Source of the DNA: Rheinheimera hassiensis
GTDB taxonomy: Bacteria; Pseudomonadota; Gammaproteobacteria; Enterobacterales; Alteromonadaceae
Assembly (NCBI RefSeq): GCF_022436675.1
Contig: NZ_JAKUJZ010000005.1
Location: 248,001-312,000 of the forward strand
DNA length: 64,000 bases
Direction: 5' to 3'
In this document: one piece after another, positions 31,346 through 40,260 of the stretch
How the letters are laid out: every line of letters begins with the position of its first letter
How positions within the stretch are numbered: the stretch's first letter is position 1
Notes under the pieces: model-generated
What the model saw: the letters and a program-made list of their open reading frames with translations, nothing else
Databases searched by the model: none
Told to the model about the DNA's origin: nothing
Position numbers and translations under genes: made by a program

Positions 31346-32146
31346 TCAGGCTTTACAGTTAGGCAAAGCGGCAGTGGCTTTGCGGTCGTTATACGTTTTC
31401 ATTGCTTGCGGCATATTATCACGCAAAGCCGTGATGCGATTTTCCGGCAACGGGTGGGTAGACAGAATTTGTGGTGTGCCACCACCGCCCTGAGCCGCCA
31501 TATTCTGCCATAAATTAACCGCCTGACGTGGCTCAAAACCCGCCTTTGCCATTAAATCCAGGCCCATAATATCGGCTTCACTTTCATGTGCCCGGCTAAA
31601 TGGCAGTGCAACGCCCACCTGAGCACCTAAGCCAAAAGCTGTCATCAGTTGCTGCTGATACTGCACGTTATAGGCTTTCATGGCCGCATCGCCCAATGTC
31701 ATCGCTGTTTGAATAAACTGGTTGGTAGACAGACGCTCATTGCTATGGCCCGCCATTACGTGCGCAATTTCGTGACCGACAACTGCTGCCAGCTGATTCT
31801 GGTTCTCAGCTACTTTTAATAAACCGGTATAAACACCTATCTTGCCACCTGGCAGTGCAAAAGCATTCACCTGCTCTGAATCGAATACCACGATTTCCCA
31901 GGTATTGCCCATAAACTCCTGTGGCGTAACCTTAAGTAAAGCACCCGCTACACATTGTACATACTCATTTGTGCGCCGATCTTTGGAAATGGGCGTTTCC
32001 GCTTTCATCGTCTCAAAAGTTTGTACGCCCATTTTGCTCAGTTCAGCATCATTAAACAGCATAATCTGGCGACGCCCGGTGGGCGATTGCGCGCAGGCCA
32101 CAATCAGTAAAGAACAGGTGGTAAGCAGTAATAACTTTTTCAACAT
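31346..32146 (-). CDS. loiP: M48-family lipoprotein metalloprotease, LoiP-like
   Basis: 266 residues from ATG 32146 (AAGGA seven bases upstream; the GTG at 32167 is less likely). Lipobox LIVACAQ (Cys about residue 18), zinc site VVGHEIAHVMAGHS (about residue 135) and a third ligand Glu in HESEADIMGLDLM. Family members such as LoiP (YggG) cleave outer-membrane or periplasmic proteins. It stands alone between dnaJ and the Tat-protein cluster. Confidence 0.88.
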   Translation of the reverse strand: MLKKLLLLTTCSLLIVACAQSPTGRRQIMLFNDAELSKMGVQTFETMKAETPISKDRRTNEYVQCVAGALLKVTPQEFMGNTWEIVVFDSEQVNAFALPGGKIGVYTGLLKVAENQNQLAAVVGHEIAHVMAGHSNERLSTNQFIQTAMTLGDAAMKAYNVQYQQQLMTAFGLGAQVGVALPFSRAHESEADIMGLDLMAKAGFEPRQAVNLWQNMAAQGGGGTPQILSTHPLPENRITALRDNMPQAMKTYNDRKATAALPNCKA

Positions 32147-32219
32147 GAGCATATCCTTATTTGACACTTTTACCGCAGCTGGCGCCGCAATGTCTTGTTA
32201 TTGTATCTGTTGAGCAATA

Positions 32220-32243
32220 AAAAACCACCCGCAGGTGGTTTTT
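32220..32243. terminator. Terminator downstream of dnaJ
   Basis: AAAACCACC pairs with GGTGGTTTTT around a short CGCA loop, with T-runs in both directions; 10 bp beyond the dnaJ stop. Confidence 0.8.
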
Positions 32244-32252
32244 CATTACAAC

Positions 32253-33383
32253 TTAACTGGTTAAATCATCAAAGAACTTCTTCACACCATCAAAGAAGCC
32301 TTTCGATTTAGGCCGGTGTTTAGCCTCGCCATCACCCGCCATGCTGTCATCCAGCTGACGCAGTAAGTCTTTTTGCTTATCACTCAGGTTAACCGGAGTT
32401 TCGATCACAACCTTACAGACCAGATCACCTACGCCGCCACCACGTACCGATTGCACGCCTTTACCACGCAGGCGGAACATTTTTTCGGTTTGTGTTTCTG
32501 CCGGAATTTTCAGCTTAACGCGGCCATCCAGCGTTGGCACATCAATTTCACCACCCAGCGCAGCAATAGTAAAACTCAGTGGTACATCGCAGTACAGGTT
32601 GTTGCCATCACGCACGAAAATCGGGTGCTCTTTAACATGCACCTGCACGTACAGGTCCCCTGCCGGTGCGCCATGCATGCCAGCTTCACCTTCGCCGGTT
32701 AAACGGATGCGATCACCAGTGTCTACGCCGGCCGGAATTTTCACCGACAGCGTTTTGGTTTTCTCTACGCGGCCTTCGCCATGACACTTAGTGCACGGTT
32801 CAGGAATAATCTTGCCACGGCCATTACAGGTTGGGCAGGTTTGCTGCACAGCAAAAAAGCCCTGACGCATAGTAACCTGACCAGCACCATGACAGGTTGG
32901 GCAGCTCTTGGCTGAGGTGCCTTTTTTCGCACCCGAGCCATCACAGCTATCGCAGCCCACCATTGTCGGTACTTTAATATCGACCGATTTGCCGCGCACT
33001 GCTTCTTCCAGGCTCAGTTCGAGGTTATAGCGTAAATCTGAACCGCGTTGTGCCCGTGACTGGCCCCGACGGCCACCGCCACCGAAGATATCACCGAATA
33101 CATCACCAAAAATATCGCCAAAATCAGCATTGCCTGCACCAGCGCCACCGCGGTTTGGATCTACTCCGGCATGGCCATAACGGTCATAGGCTGCGCGTTT
33201 TTGTTCATCCGACAACACCTCATAGGCTTCCTGGACTTCTTTAAACTTCTCTTCCATGGCTTTGTCACCCTGAGTTCTGTCCGGGTGAAATTTCATGGCG
33301 AGGCGTTTATAAGCCTTTTTGATGTCTTTATCGTCGGCGCCTTTAGCGACACCTAGTACTTCATAATAGTCACGCTTCGACAT
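32253..33383 (-). CDS. dnaJ: Chaperone DnaJ
   Basis: 376 residues. J domain with HPD at 33-35, a Gly-rich linker (about 75-110), four zinc repeats ([32 protein letters not shown]; about 145-210) and the C-terminal substrate-binding domains. Stimulates DnaK ATPase. 63 bp after dnaK. Confidence 0.98.
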   Translation of the reverse strand: MSKRDYYEVLGVAKGADDKDIKKAYKRLAMKFHPDRTQGDKAMEEKFKEVQEAYEVLSDEQKRAAYDRYGHAGVDPNRGGAGAGNADFGDIFGDVFGDIFGGGGRRGQSRAQRGSDLRYNLELSLEEAVRGKSVDIKVPTMVGCDSCDGSGAKKGTSAKSCPTCHGAGQVTMRQGFFAVQQTCPTCNGRGKIIPEPCTKCHGEGRVEKTKTLSVKIPAGVDTGDRIRLTGEGEAGMHGAPAGDLYVQVHVKEHPIFVRDGNNLYCDVPLSFTIAALGGEIDVPTLDGRVKLKIPAETQTEKMFRLRGKGVQSVRGGGVGDLVCKVVIETPVNLSDKQKDLLRQLDDSMAGDGEAKHRPKSKGFFDGVKKFFDDLTS

Positions 33384-33446
33384 AGCTTAGTGCTAACTTC
33401 TCATGTTAAAGGGGCTGCAGTTTACTACAGCCCGGTTAAACCTTAA

Positions 33447-35357
33447 TTATTTTTTGTCGTCTTTCACTTCTTCAAACTCAGCATCAACCACGTCGTCGTT
33501 GCCGCCAGCCTGCTGGCCTGCATCGCTGCCGCCTTGCTGGGCTTTGGCCTGAGCCGCTTCCATCAGCTTTTGTGATGCCTGAATAAGTGCCTGAGACTTC
33601 TCATCAATTGCCGCTTTGTCGCTGCCTTTTAACACAGCTTCCAGCTCTTTGATTGCCGTTTCAATGGCTTCTTTATCATTTTCTGCCAGTGTTGTGCCTA
33701 CTTCTTCCAGTTGTTTGCGGGTAGCATGCACCATCGCATCGGCCTGGTTACGGGTTTGCACTAACTCTTCAAACTTTTTATCGTCTTCAGCGTGCGCTTC
33801 AGCATCGCGTACCATGGCCTGAATTTCTTCATCACTCAAACCAGAGTTAGCCTTGATGGTGATTTTTTGCTCTTTACCGGTATCTTTATCTTTAGCAGAT
33901 ACATGCAGAATACCGTCGGCGTCTAAATCGAATACGACTTCGATTTGTGGCTCGCCACGACGACCGCCGCGAATACCTTCTAAGTTAAACTGACCCAGTG
34001 ACTTATTGTCAGAAGCGCGCTTACGCTCGCCCTGCAGCACGTGAATAGTTACCGCAGACTGGTTGTCTTCAGCTGTAGAGAACACCTGCGATTTCTTCGT
34101 TGGGATCGTGGTATTTTTCTCAATCAACGCTGTCATTACGCTGCCCATGGTTTCAATACCCAGTGACAGTGGCGTAACGTCAAGCAGCAATACGTCTTTA
34201 ACATCACCTGACAGTACCGCGCCCTGAATAGCCGCACCCACCGCTACCGCTTCATCCGGGTTTACGTCTTTACGTGGCTCTTTGCCAAAGAAAGCTGTTA
34301 CTGCTTCCTGAACTTTTGGCATCCGTGTTTGACCGCCCACCAGGATGATGTCGTTAATTTCACCCACGCTTAAATCGGCATCTTTCAGTGCTTGTTTCAG
34401 CGGCTCAATAGTGCGCTGAATTAAGTCTTCTACTAAAGATTCCAGCTTGGCACGGGTTACTTTGATGTTCAGGTGTTTCGGGCCTGAGGCATCAGCAGTA
34501 ATGTACGGCAGGTTCACTTCTGTTTGTGACGCTGACGACAGCTCAATCTTGGCTTTTTCAGCAGACTCTTTTAAGCGCTGCATGGCCAGTGGATCGTTAC
34601 GCAGGTCAATGCCCTGCTCTTTTTTGAATTCTTCAACTAAGTAATTGATTAAACGGTTATCGAAGTCTTCACCACCTAAGTGGGTATCACCGTTAGTGGC
34701 CAGTACTTCAAAAGTTTGCTCGCCGTCTACATCGTCAATTTCAATGATAGAGATATCAAAAGTACCGCCACCTAAGTCATATACCGCAACCTTGGTGTCG
34801 CCTTTCTTCTTATCCATACCATAAGCCAGCGCGGCTGCGGTTGGCTCGTTAATAATACGCTTAACATCTAAGCCCGCGATACGGCCGGCATCTTTGGTTG
34901 CCTGGCGCTGCGCATCGTTAAAGTATGCTGGTACCGTAATTACTGCTGCAGTTACCGCTTCACCTAAGAAGTCTTCTGCAGTTTTCTTCATTTTTTTCAG
35001 CACTTCAGCTGAAATTTGCGGTGCGGCTAACTTTTTGCCTTTAACTTCAACCCAGGCATCGCCATTATCTGCTTTTACGATAGCGTAAGGCATAATTTTG
35101 ATGTCGCGTTGTACTTCTTCGTCTTCAAAGCGACGGCCAATTAAACGCTTAATCGCGAATAAGGTGTTTTTCGGGTTGGTCACTGCCTGACGTTTTGCCG
35201 GCTGGCCAACTAATACTTCGCCATCTTCAGCGTAAGCAATAATAGAGGGCGTGGTACGGGTACCTTCAGCGTTTTCTAATACGCGTGGTTTGTCGCCATC
35301 TAAAACTGCAACACAAGAGTTGGTTGTACCTAAGTCAATACCGATAATTCTGCCCAT
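33447..35357 (-). CDS. dnaK: Chaperone DnaK (Hsp70)
   Basis: 636 residues from ATG 35357 (GGAG eight bases upstream); a start 30 bp upstream would add non-homologous residues. ATPase domain begins [20 protein letters not shown]; substrate domain follows the linker [15 protein letters not shown]; the C-terminal tail ends [13 protein letters not shown] sigma-32 promoter precedes it. Confidence 0.98.
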   Translation of the reverse strand: MGRIIGIDLGTTNSCVAVLDGDKPRVLENAEGTRTTPSIIAYAEDGEVLVGQPAKRQAVTNPKNTLFAIKRLIGRRFEDEEVQRDIKIMPYAIVKADNGDAWVEVKGKKLAAPQISAEVLKKMKKTAEDFLGEAVTAAVITVPAYFNDAQRQATKDAGRIAGLDVKRIINEPTAAALAYGMDKKKGDTKVAVYDLGGGTFDISIIEIDDVDGEQTFEVLATNGDTHLGGEDFDNRLINYLVEEFKKEQGIDLRNDPLAMQRLKESAEKAKIELSSASQTEVNLPYITADASGPKHLNIKVTRAKLESLVEDLIQRTIEPLKQALKDADLSVGEINDIILVGGQTRMPKVQEAVTAFFGKEPRKDVNPDEAVAVGAAIQGAVLSGDVKDVLLLDVTPLSLGIETMGSVMTALIEKNTTIPTKKSQVFSTAEDNQSAVTIHVLQGERKRASDNKSLGQFNLEGIRGGRRGEPQIEVVFDLDADGILHVSAKDKDTGKEQKITIKANSGLSDEEIQAMVRDAEAHAEDDKKFEELVQTRNQADAMVHATRKQLEEVGTTLAENDKEAIETAIKELEAVLKGSDKAAIDEKSQALIQASQKLMEAAQAKAQQGGSDAGQQAGGNDDVVDAEFEEVKDDKK

Positions 35358-35408
35358 AACTACACTCCACTTATATATTCTGAACAATCACAAATTGCGT
35401 TGAGCGAT

Positions 35409-35437
35409 TAATGGGGATTAGCCCTGATCCATTCAAG
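35409..35437 (-). promoter_or_regulatory. Sigma-32 (heat-shock) promoter of dnaK
   Basis: Minus-strand CTTGAAT (35431-35437), 14 bp, CCCCATTA (35409-35416). This is an almost exact match to the RpoH consensus CTTGAAA/CCCCATnT, 52 bp before the dnaK start. Confidence 0.88.
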
Positions 35438-35518
35438 GTTATTAGATTAAAAATTTTGCCATCTGCGCAGTTAATCCGGTTTTAGCGCCGGTTTAACGCT
35501 GTTATCTGCCGATAACGG

Positions 35519-35548
35519 TTAACTTATCGGCCTTTACCTGCCTATAAT
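35519..35548 (+). promoter_or_regulatory. Candidate luxS promoter
   Basis: TTAACT (35519-35524), 18 bp, TATAAT (35543-35548), 38 bp before the luxS start. The -10 is perfect and the -35 weak. Confidence 0.55.
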
Positions 35549-35585
35549 AGCCACCATCTGTAGCATTTATTTTGAAGGTGTTGTT

Positions 35586-36095
35586 ATGCCATTACTCGAC
35601 AGTTTCACCGTAGACCATACCATTATGAAAGCCCCCGCGGTGCGCGTGGCAAAGAAAATGAATACGCCTAAGGGCGATGCCATTACGGTATTTGATTTGC
35701 GTTTTTGCGTACCAAATGAAGAAATTTTGTCGGAAAAAGGTATTCATACACTGGAGCATTTATTTGCCGGTTTTATGCGCGACCATTTAAATGGCAACGA
35801 CGTAGAAATTATCGACATTTCGCCGATGGGCTGTCGCACCGGCTTTTATATGAGCTTAATTGGCACCCCGGACGAGCAACGTGTCGCCAAAGCCTGGCAA
35901 GCGGCAATGGACAATGTGTTGCATGTTGCCAGCCAAAGCGATATTCCTGAGCTGAATATTTACCAGTGCGGCACTGCACAAATGCACTCACTGGATGAAG
36001 CCAAGCAAATTGCAAAGAATATTCTTGAGCGTGGTGTCGGTGTTAACCGCAATGATGATCTGGCACTGCCGGATAGCATCCTGAAAAATCTATAA
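35586..36095 (+). CDS. luxS: S-ribosylhomocysteine lyase LuxS
   Basis: 169 residues. The metal-binding HTLEH motif (His54, Glu57, His58) and a third ligand Cys in [11 protein letters not shown] are present. Splits S-ribosylhomocysteine to homocysteine and the AI-2 precursor DPD in the activated-methyl cycle. GAAGG lies eight bases before the ATG. Divergent from dnaK. Confidence 0.97.
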   Translation: MPLLDSFTVDHTIMKAPAVRVAKKMNTPKGDAITVFDLRFCVPNEEILSEKGIHTLEHLFAGFMRDHLNGNDVEIIDISPMGCRTGFYMSLIGTPDEQRVAKAWQAAMDNVLHVASQSDIPELNIYQCGTAQMHSLDEAKQIAKNILERGVGVNRNDDLALPDSILKNL

Positions 36096-36109
36096 CCTTC
36101 AGTTACAAA

Positions 36110-36136
36110 GCGGCGTAACTAATTATGTTGCGCCGC
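36110..36136. terminator. Hairpin between the convergent genes luxS and the GGDEF gene
   Basis: GCGGCG (36110-36115) pairs with CGCCGC (36131-36136), with further pairs inside. It overlaps the last codons of the GGDEF gene. T-runs are short, so efficiency is uncertain. Confidence 0.5.
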
Positions 36137-37757
36137 ATTTAACCTGATTACGCCCGGCATCTTTAGCCTGATACAACGCTTTATCCGCAGCAGCAATCAT
36201 TTGCGCAGCGCCATCAAAATTTTGATCGTGGGTTGATACCACCCCGGCAGAAAAAGTACAGCTGAACTGTTGTTCCTGCACATTAAAATGCAAGGCGGCA
36301 AAAGACTCCAGAATTTGCACCGCCAACTGCTGTGCCTGCTCTGTCGGACAATCTGGCAACACCAACAAAAACTCCTCGCCGCCATAGCGACCAGCCCGGT
36401 CTGTTTTGCGGATCCTTTTACGCAGCAGCGTTGCTAATGCAGTAATCACTGTGTCGCCGGTCGCATGGCCGTAGCTGTCGTTTACCCGCTTAAAATGGTC
36501 AATATCCAGCATCACAATACTCAGTGGATTTTTACTGCGCTGTGCCCGCATAAACTCCATGTTAGCAGCATCTTTAATTGCACCATGTTTTATCAGTGAT
36601 GTCAGACTATCTTTTTCAATCAGGTTTTTCAGCTGCAAACTGCGAGCCAGACGGACTTTCAGGGCCTGAGCCAGTTGCACATCATCGATCGGTTTAGTGA
36701 TAAAGTCATCAGCACCATGAGACATAGCGCTGATTTGCAAAGACTTGTTTTGCTCTGATGATAAAAATACTATAGGTATGCGTTTTAAACTGCGATACTG
36801 GCGCAACACACCAGCAATTTCAGCACCGGAATACTCCGGCATATAGATATCCATCAGGATCAGATCCGGCTGAAACTGCATCACTTCATCAATAATATTT
36901 TCAATTTTGCTGCTAATCCTGGTTTCAATACCCACCTGTGTAAGCACCAATGCATAATGCTCTGCCAGCAGCTTGTCGTCATCAACGATATAGACTCTGC
37001 CACTGCTGTTGCAGTAATCAAGTAACTCACTGACTTGCATGATTAATTCAGGTACATTTACCGGTGCAAAGAACATCCCCTCTGCACGTAACTGAGCCAC
37101 GCGAACCCGCATCGCGAAACTGTCATTATCAGCCAGCACGATTAACCGGCTCTGCTGTTTTGCCAGCTCGTTTAACAGCCAGCTTTGCTTAAATAACGAC
37201 TCACCGTACTGTAATGTTGTGGCGCTAAACACAATTGCTGGCGTCTGTTCCCGGAGCCGGGCACCAAGCTGTGAAAACTCATCAAACATCTGCACCTGAA
37301 GGCCAAACCCCTGTAACTGCACGCTGATCTCTTCCGCCAGCGGTTTGTTATCCAGTAACAGCCAGACGCTGTCTTTTGCGACAGACACAACCTGAGCCTG
37401 TTTCCCGTCCAGATCAGTTGTCTGCATCGTTTGCATTACTGCACGTTCAAACTGTCGGACCAGATTAATCAACTCAGGAATAGCTTGCTCCTGTTCGGCT
37501 ACAGCTCTTTGCTGCACTACGCGCGCCAGTTGCTCTATCTGCCTGGCCATAGCACCCAGCATACTGTAACCAAAAGTACCGCAGGCACCCGCCAGTTTAT
37601 GTGATTCAACGATCACAGTGCGCAGCATTCCAGCTGCGTTGTGCTGCTGCACTGCCTCAGACATCGCTGACGCGCGCTGTGGCAAACTGTCTGCAAAGCG
37701 TTGCCGTATCTGACTAAATGCTGCAGTTAAGTCCGTTTTATTGTTTTGTGTTTTCAT
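36123..37757 (-). CDS. Hpt-receiver-GGDEF protein (probable diguanylate cyclase)
   Basis: 544 residues. Residues about 15-110 form an Hpt domain (ESHKLAGACGTFGY, phospho-acceptor His about residue 53). About 130-240 is receiver-like but lacks the acceptor Asp (AIVFSATTL), so probably a pseudo-receiver. About 253-370 is an intact receiver (VYIVDDDK, LILMDIYMP, KPIDD). The C-terminus is a GGDEF domain with YGGEEF, an active form, making c-di-GMP. It lies 24 bp after the histidine kinase gene, which likely phosphorylates it. Confidence 0.9.
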   Translation of the reverse strand: MKTQNNKTDLTAAFSQIRQRFADSLPQRASAMSEAVQQHNAAGMLRTVIVESHKLAGACGTFGYSMLGAMARQIEQLARVVQQRAVAEQEQAIPELINLVRQFERAVMQTMQTTDLDGKQAQVVSVAKDSVWLLLDNKPLAEEISVQLQGFGLQVQMFDEFSQLGARLREQTPAIVFSATTLQYGESLFKQSWLLNELAKQQSRLIVLADNDSFAMRVRVAQLRAEGMFFAPVNVPELIMQVSELLDYCNSSGRVYIVDDDKLLAEHYALVLTQVGIETRISSKIENIIDEVMQFQPDLILMDIYMPEYSGAEIAGVLRQYRSLKRIPIVFLSSEQNKSLQISAMSHGADDFITKPIDDVQLAQALKVRLARSLQLKNLIEKDSLTSLIKHGAIKDAANMEFMRAQRSKNPLSIVMLDIDHFKRVNDSYGHATGDTVITALATLLRKRIRKTDRAGRYGGEEFLLVLPDCPTEQAQQLAVQILESFAALHFNVQEQQFSCTFSAGVVSTHDQNFDGAAQMIAAADKALYQAKDAGRNQVKCGAT

Positions 37758-37781
37758 TAATTAACTGCCTGCCATGCTACT

Positions 37782-40139
37782 TCATATGCTTTCCGGGTGT
37801 ATCGGCAACATAAAAAAGAATACCGATCCCTGATGCAATACCGAGCTAAAACCAATAATGCCGCCCATTTGCTCTACTAACTCTTTGCAGATAGCCAGCC
37901 CTAACCCAGTGCCACCACTCTGCCTGCTGCTGGAACCATCAGCCTGAGCAAAACGCTCAAATATTCTCGGCTGAAACTCACTGGCTATACCGATACCGGA
38001 GTCCTGAATCTCTATCCGGATCTGATCTGCCTGTCGTGTTGCCGCTACTTTGACGATGCTGTTTTTACCAGAAAACTTAATCGCATTCGATACCAGATTG
38101 GTAATAACCTGCTGCAGACGAAATTTGTCAGCAGTAATGCTCAGCTCTGGTGTAATCGGCTGTAACTGCAGTTCGACACTATACTGATTGGCATAAGGTT
38201 GCAGATTGTGCAGCGCATATTCCAGCTCTGCATTTACCTCTACCGCATGCAAGTCGAACCGCATTTTCCCCGCCACCAGTTTTTCAATATCCAGCAAATC
38301 ATTGATAAGCTGAGACAATCTTTCGCTGTTACTGTGGGCTACCTGTAATAACTGGCTCATGCTTTGTGGCGCTTCACCCAGTGTGCCTGAATTGAGTAAT
38401 CCCAACGCACCTTTTATCGATGTCAAAGGTGTTCTCAGCTCATGACTTACCGTCGAGATAAACTCATCTTTTAACTGTTGCAGCTGCACGCGCTCAGTAA
38501 CATCCTGCACTGAGCCGATAAAAACATGTTGTTTATTCTCCGCCGGTGACATACGAGCTAATTCATGTACCCAGCGAATAGAGCCATCCGGGCGGATAAT
38601 ACGATGCACCACATCGTGAATTCCGGTTTCCAGTGCCATTTTTTCACTTTGTTTAATCAGGCGCCAGTCATCCGGATGTACGGTGCTTTTAAACAAGGCT
38701 GCACTAGGCTGGGTGTTAGCTTCATCAAAGCCAAATATCTGATAAATAACAGGGGACCACCATAAATCTCCAGTTTCAAGGTTTGCCTGCCAAAAGCCAA
38801 TCAGCGCATTTTCACTGGCCGTATTTAACCTCTCCCTTACCAGTTCCAACTCCCGGTTTGCTAACTCTAACTGCAGGTAATACTGTTTTGTCTCAGTAAT
38901 ATCCTGAATATAACCATGCCATAAAATACTGCCATCAGGCATTTTCTCCGGCAAAGCGCGACCCGATAACCACGCCAGAGTGCCCCCCTCACGATACACC
39001 CGGTATTCATGCTGCCAGATCGTTAAGTCACGACCGGATTGCTCAATGCTCGCAATCAGCGCTGGTAAATCTTCCGCATAAAGTTTTGAGAACACCAAAC
39101 TAGCGTCCTCTTTTACCTGCTCAGGCGTAACACCATAAATTTTTTGTATCGCCGGACTGGCATAAGGAAAAGCGGTACGGCCATCAGGCCAATGCTGATA
39201 CTGATATACCACACCAGGCAATTGTGATGTCAGCGTAATCAGCTGCCGCTTCAGCCTTTTTTCCTCGCTGATATCCAGAATTAAACCATCGAGAAAACTC
39301 AGCTGGCCTTGGTCATCAAATTCCGCCCTGCCACGTTCCTCTACCCAACAAATATGCCCATCTTTGTGCAGCATACGGTATTGCAACAGCCAGCTTTGTT
39401 TAAGAGCTATGGCCTCTGCGACAGCCAGTGACACCCGCTCTCTGTCATCAGGATATATTACACTGGCATAGCTACGTAGCTGATTATCGATGAAATCACT
39501 GGCAGGATAACCTGATAAAGAATCAATGCCGCTGCTCATATATAGCATGGTCCAGTCAGCGTCAGCTTTGCAGCGGTAGGTTATACCAGGAATATTAGCC
39601 ACCAAACGTTGAAACTGGTCCCGGCTGGTAGCCAGTTCCTGTTTAGCGTGTTCCTGCTGTCGATCTTTAATTTCCTGCTCAACCGCATCCGCAAATTCGC
39701 GTAAGATTAGCCTTTCTTTAGCCGTCAACTTGCGGGGTACGCTGCTGATAAGGCATAAAGTACCTATTCGCTGCCCGGCGAATAGCAGTGGCGCTCCGGC
39801 ATAAAACCGGATAAAAGGCGCCTCGGTGACTAACGGATTATCAGCAAAGCGACTATCCGCCCGGGCATCGCTGACCTCAAAAATATCGTCGTCAAGAATT
39901 GCATGGCCACAGAAAGAAATATTGCGGCAGGTTTCACAAGCATCCAAGCCCTGACGTGATTTAAACCATTGCCGTTCTTTATCGACCAATGAAATCAGTA
40001 CAATTCCTGCATCCATACATTGCTGCACCAGATGGGTTAAACGATCAAACCGGGCTTCACAAGCAGTATCCAGCAATTCAGTTGCCTGAAGTGCCGCCAA
40101 ACGATCTGCTTCGTTCTGTGGTATTGGCGCCTGCAGCAT
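37782..40139 (-). CDS. Soluble GAF/PAS histidine kinase
   Basis: 785 residues with no membrane segment. N-terminal GAF domain (about 20-165, with CETCRNISFCGHAI), three PAS/PAC units (about 175-300, 300-420, 435-555), HisKA with FISTVSHELRTPLTSIKG (about 570) and a HATPase domain with GIGIASEFQPRIFERF and GGTGLGLAICKELVE. It lacks a receiver domain; the downstream Hpt-REC-GGDEF protein can complete a phosphorelay. The ligand is not evident; the Cys and His in the GAF may bind metal or sense redox. Confidence 0.9.
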   Translation of the reverse strand: MLQAPIPQNEADRLAALQATELLDTACEARFDRLTHLVQQCMDAGIVLISLVDKERQWFKSRQGLDACETCRNISFCGHAILDDDIFEVSDARADSRFADNPLVTEAPFIRFYAGAPLLFAGQRIGTLCLISSVPRKLTAKERLILREFADAVEQEIKDRQQEHAKQELATSRDQFQRLVANIPGITYRCKADADWTMLYMSSGIDSLSGYPASDFIDNQLRSYASVIYPDDRERVSLAVAEAIALKQSWLLQYRMLHKDGHICWVEERGRAEFDDQGQLSFLDGLILDISEEKRLKRQLITLTSQLPGVVYQYQHWPDGRTAFPYASPAIQKIYGVTPEQVKEDASLVFSKLYAEDLPALIASIEQSGRDLTIWQHEYRVYREGGTLAWLSGRALPEKMPDGSILWHGYIQDITETKQYYLQLELANRELELVRERLNTASENALIGFWQANLETGDLWWSPVIYQIFGFDEANTQPSAALFKSTVHPDDWRLIKQSEKMALETGIHDVVHRIIRPDGSIRWVHELARMSPAENKQHVFIGSVQDVTERVQLQQLKDEFISTVSHELRTPLTSIKGALGLLNSGTLGEAPQSMSQLLQVAHSNSERLSQLINDLLDIEKLVAGKMRFDLHAVEVNAELEYALHNLQPYANQYSVELQLQPITPELSITADKFRLQQVITNLVSNAIKFSGKNSIVKVAATRQADQIRIEIQDSGIGIASEFQPRIFERFAQADGSSSRQSGGTGLGLAICKELVEQMGGIIGFSSVLHQGSVFFFMLPIHPESI

Positions 40140-40260
40140 AAACTCCCCGCTCTCTTTTACCCGCTGAAAACGTTAGTAAACGGTGATACTACGCCAGCAG
40201 GATCTCATCAAGTCAGTTAAGCTTATCAGTAATTTGCACTGGTATTTAAATTATTGCAGT

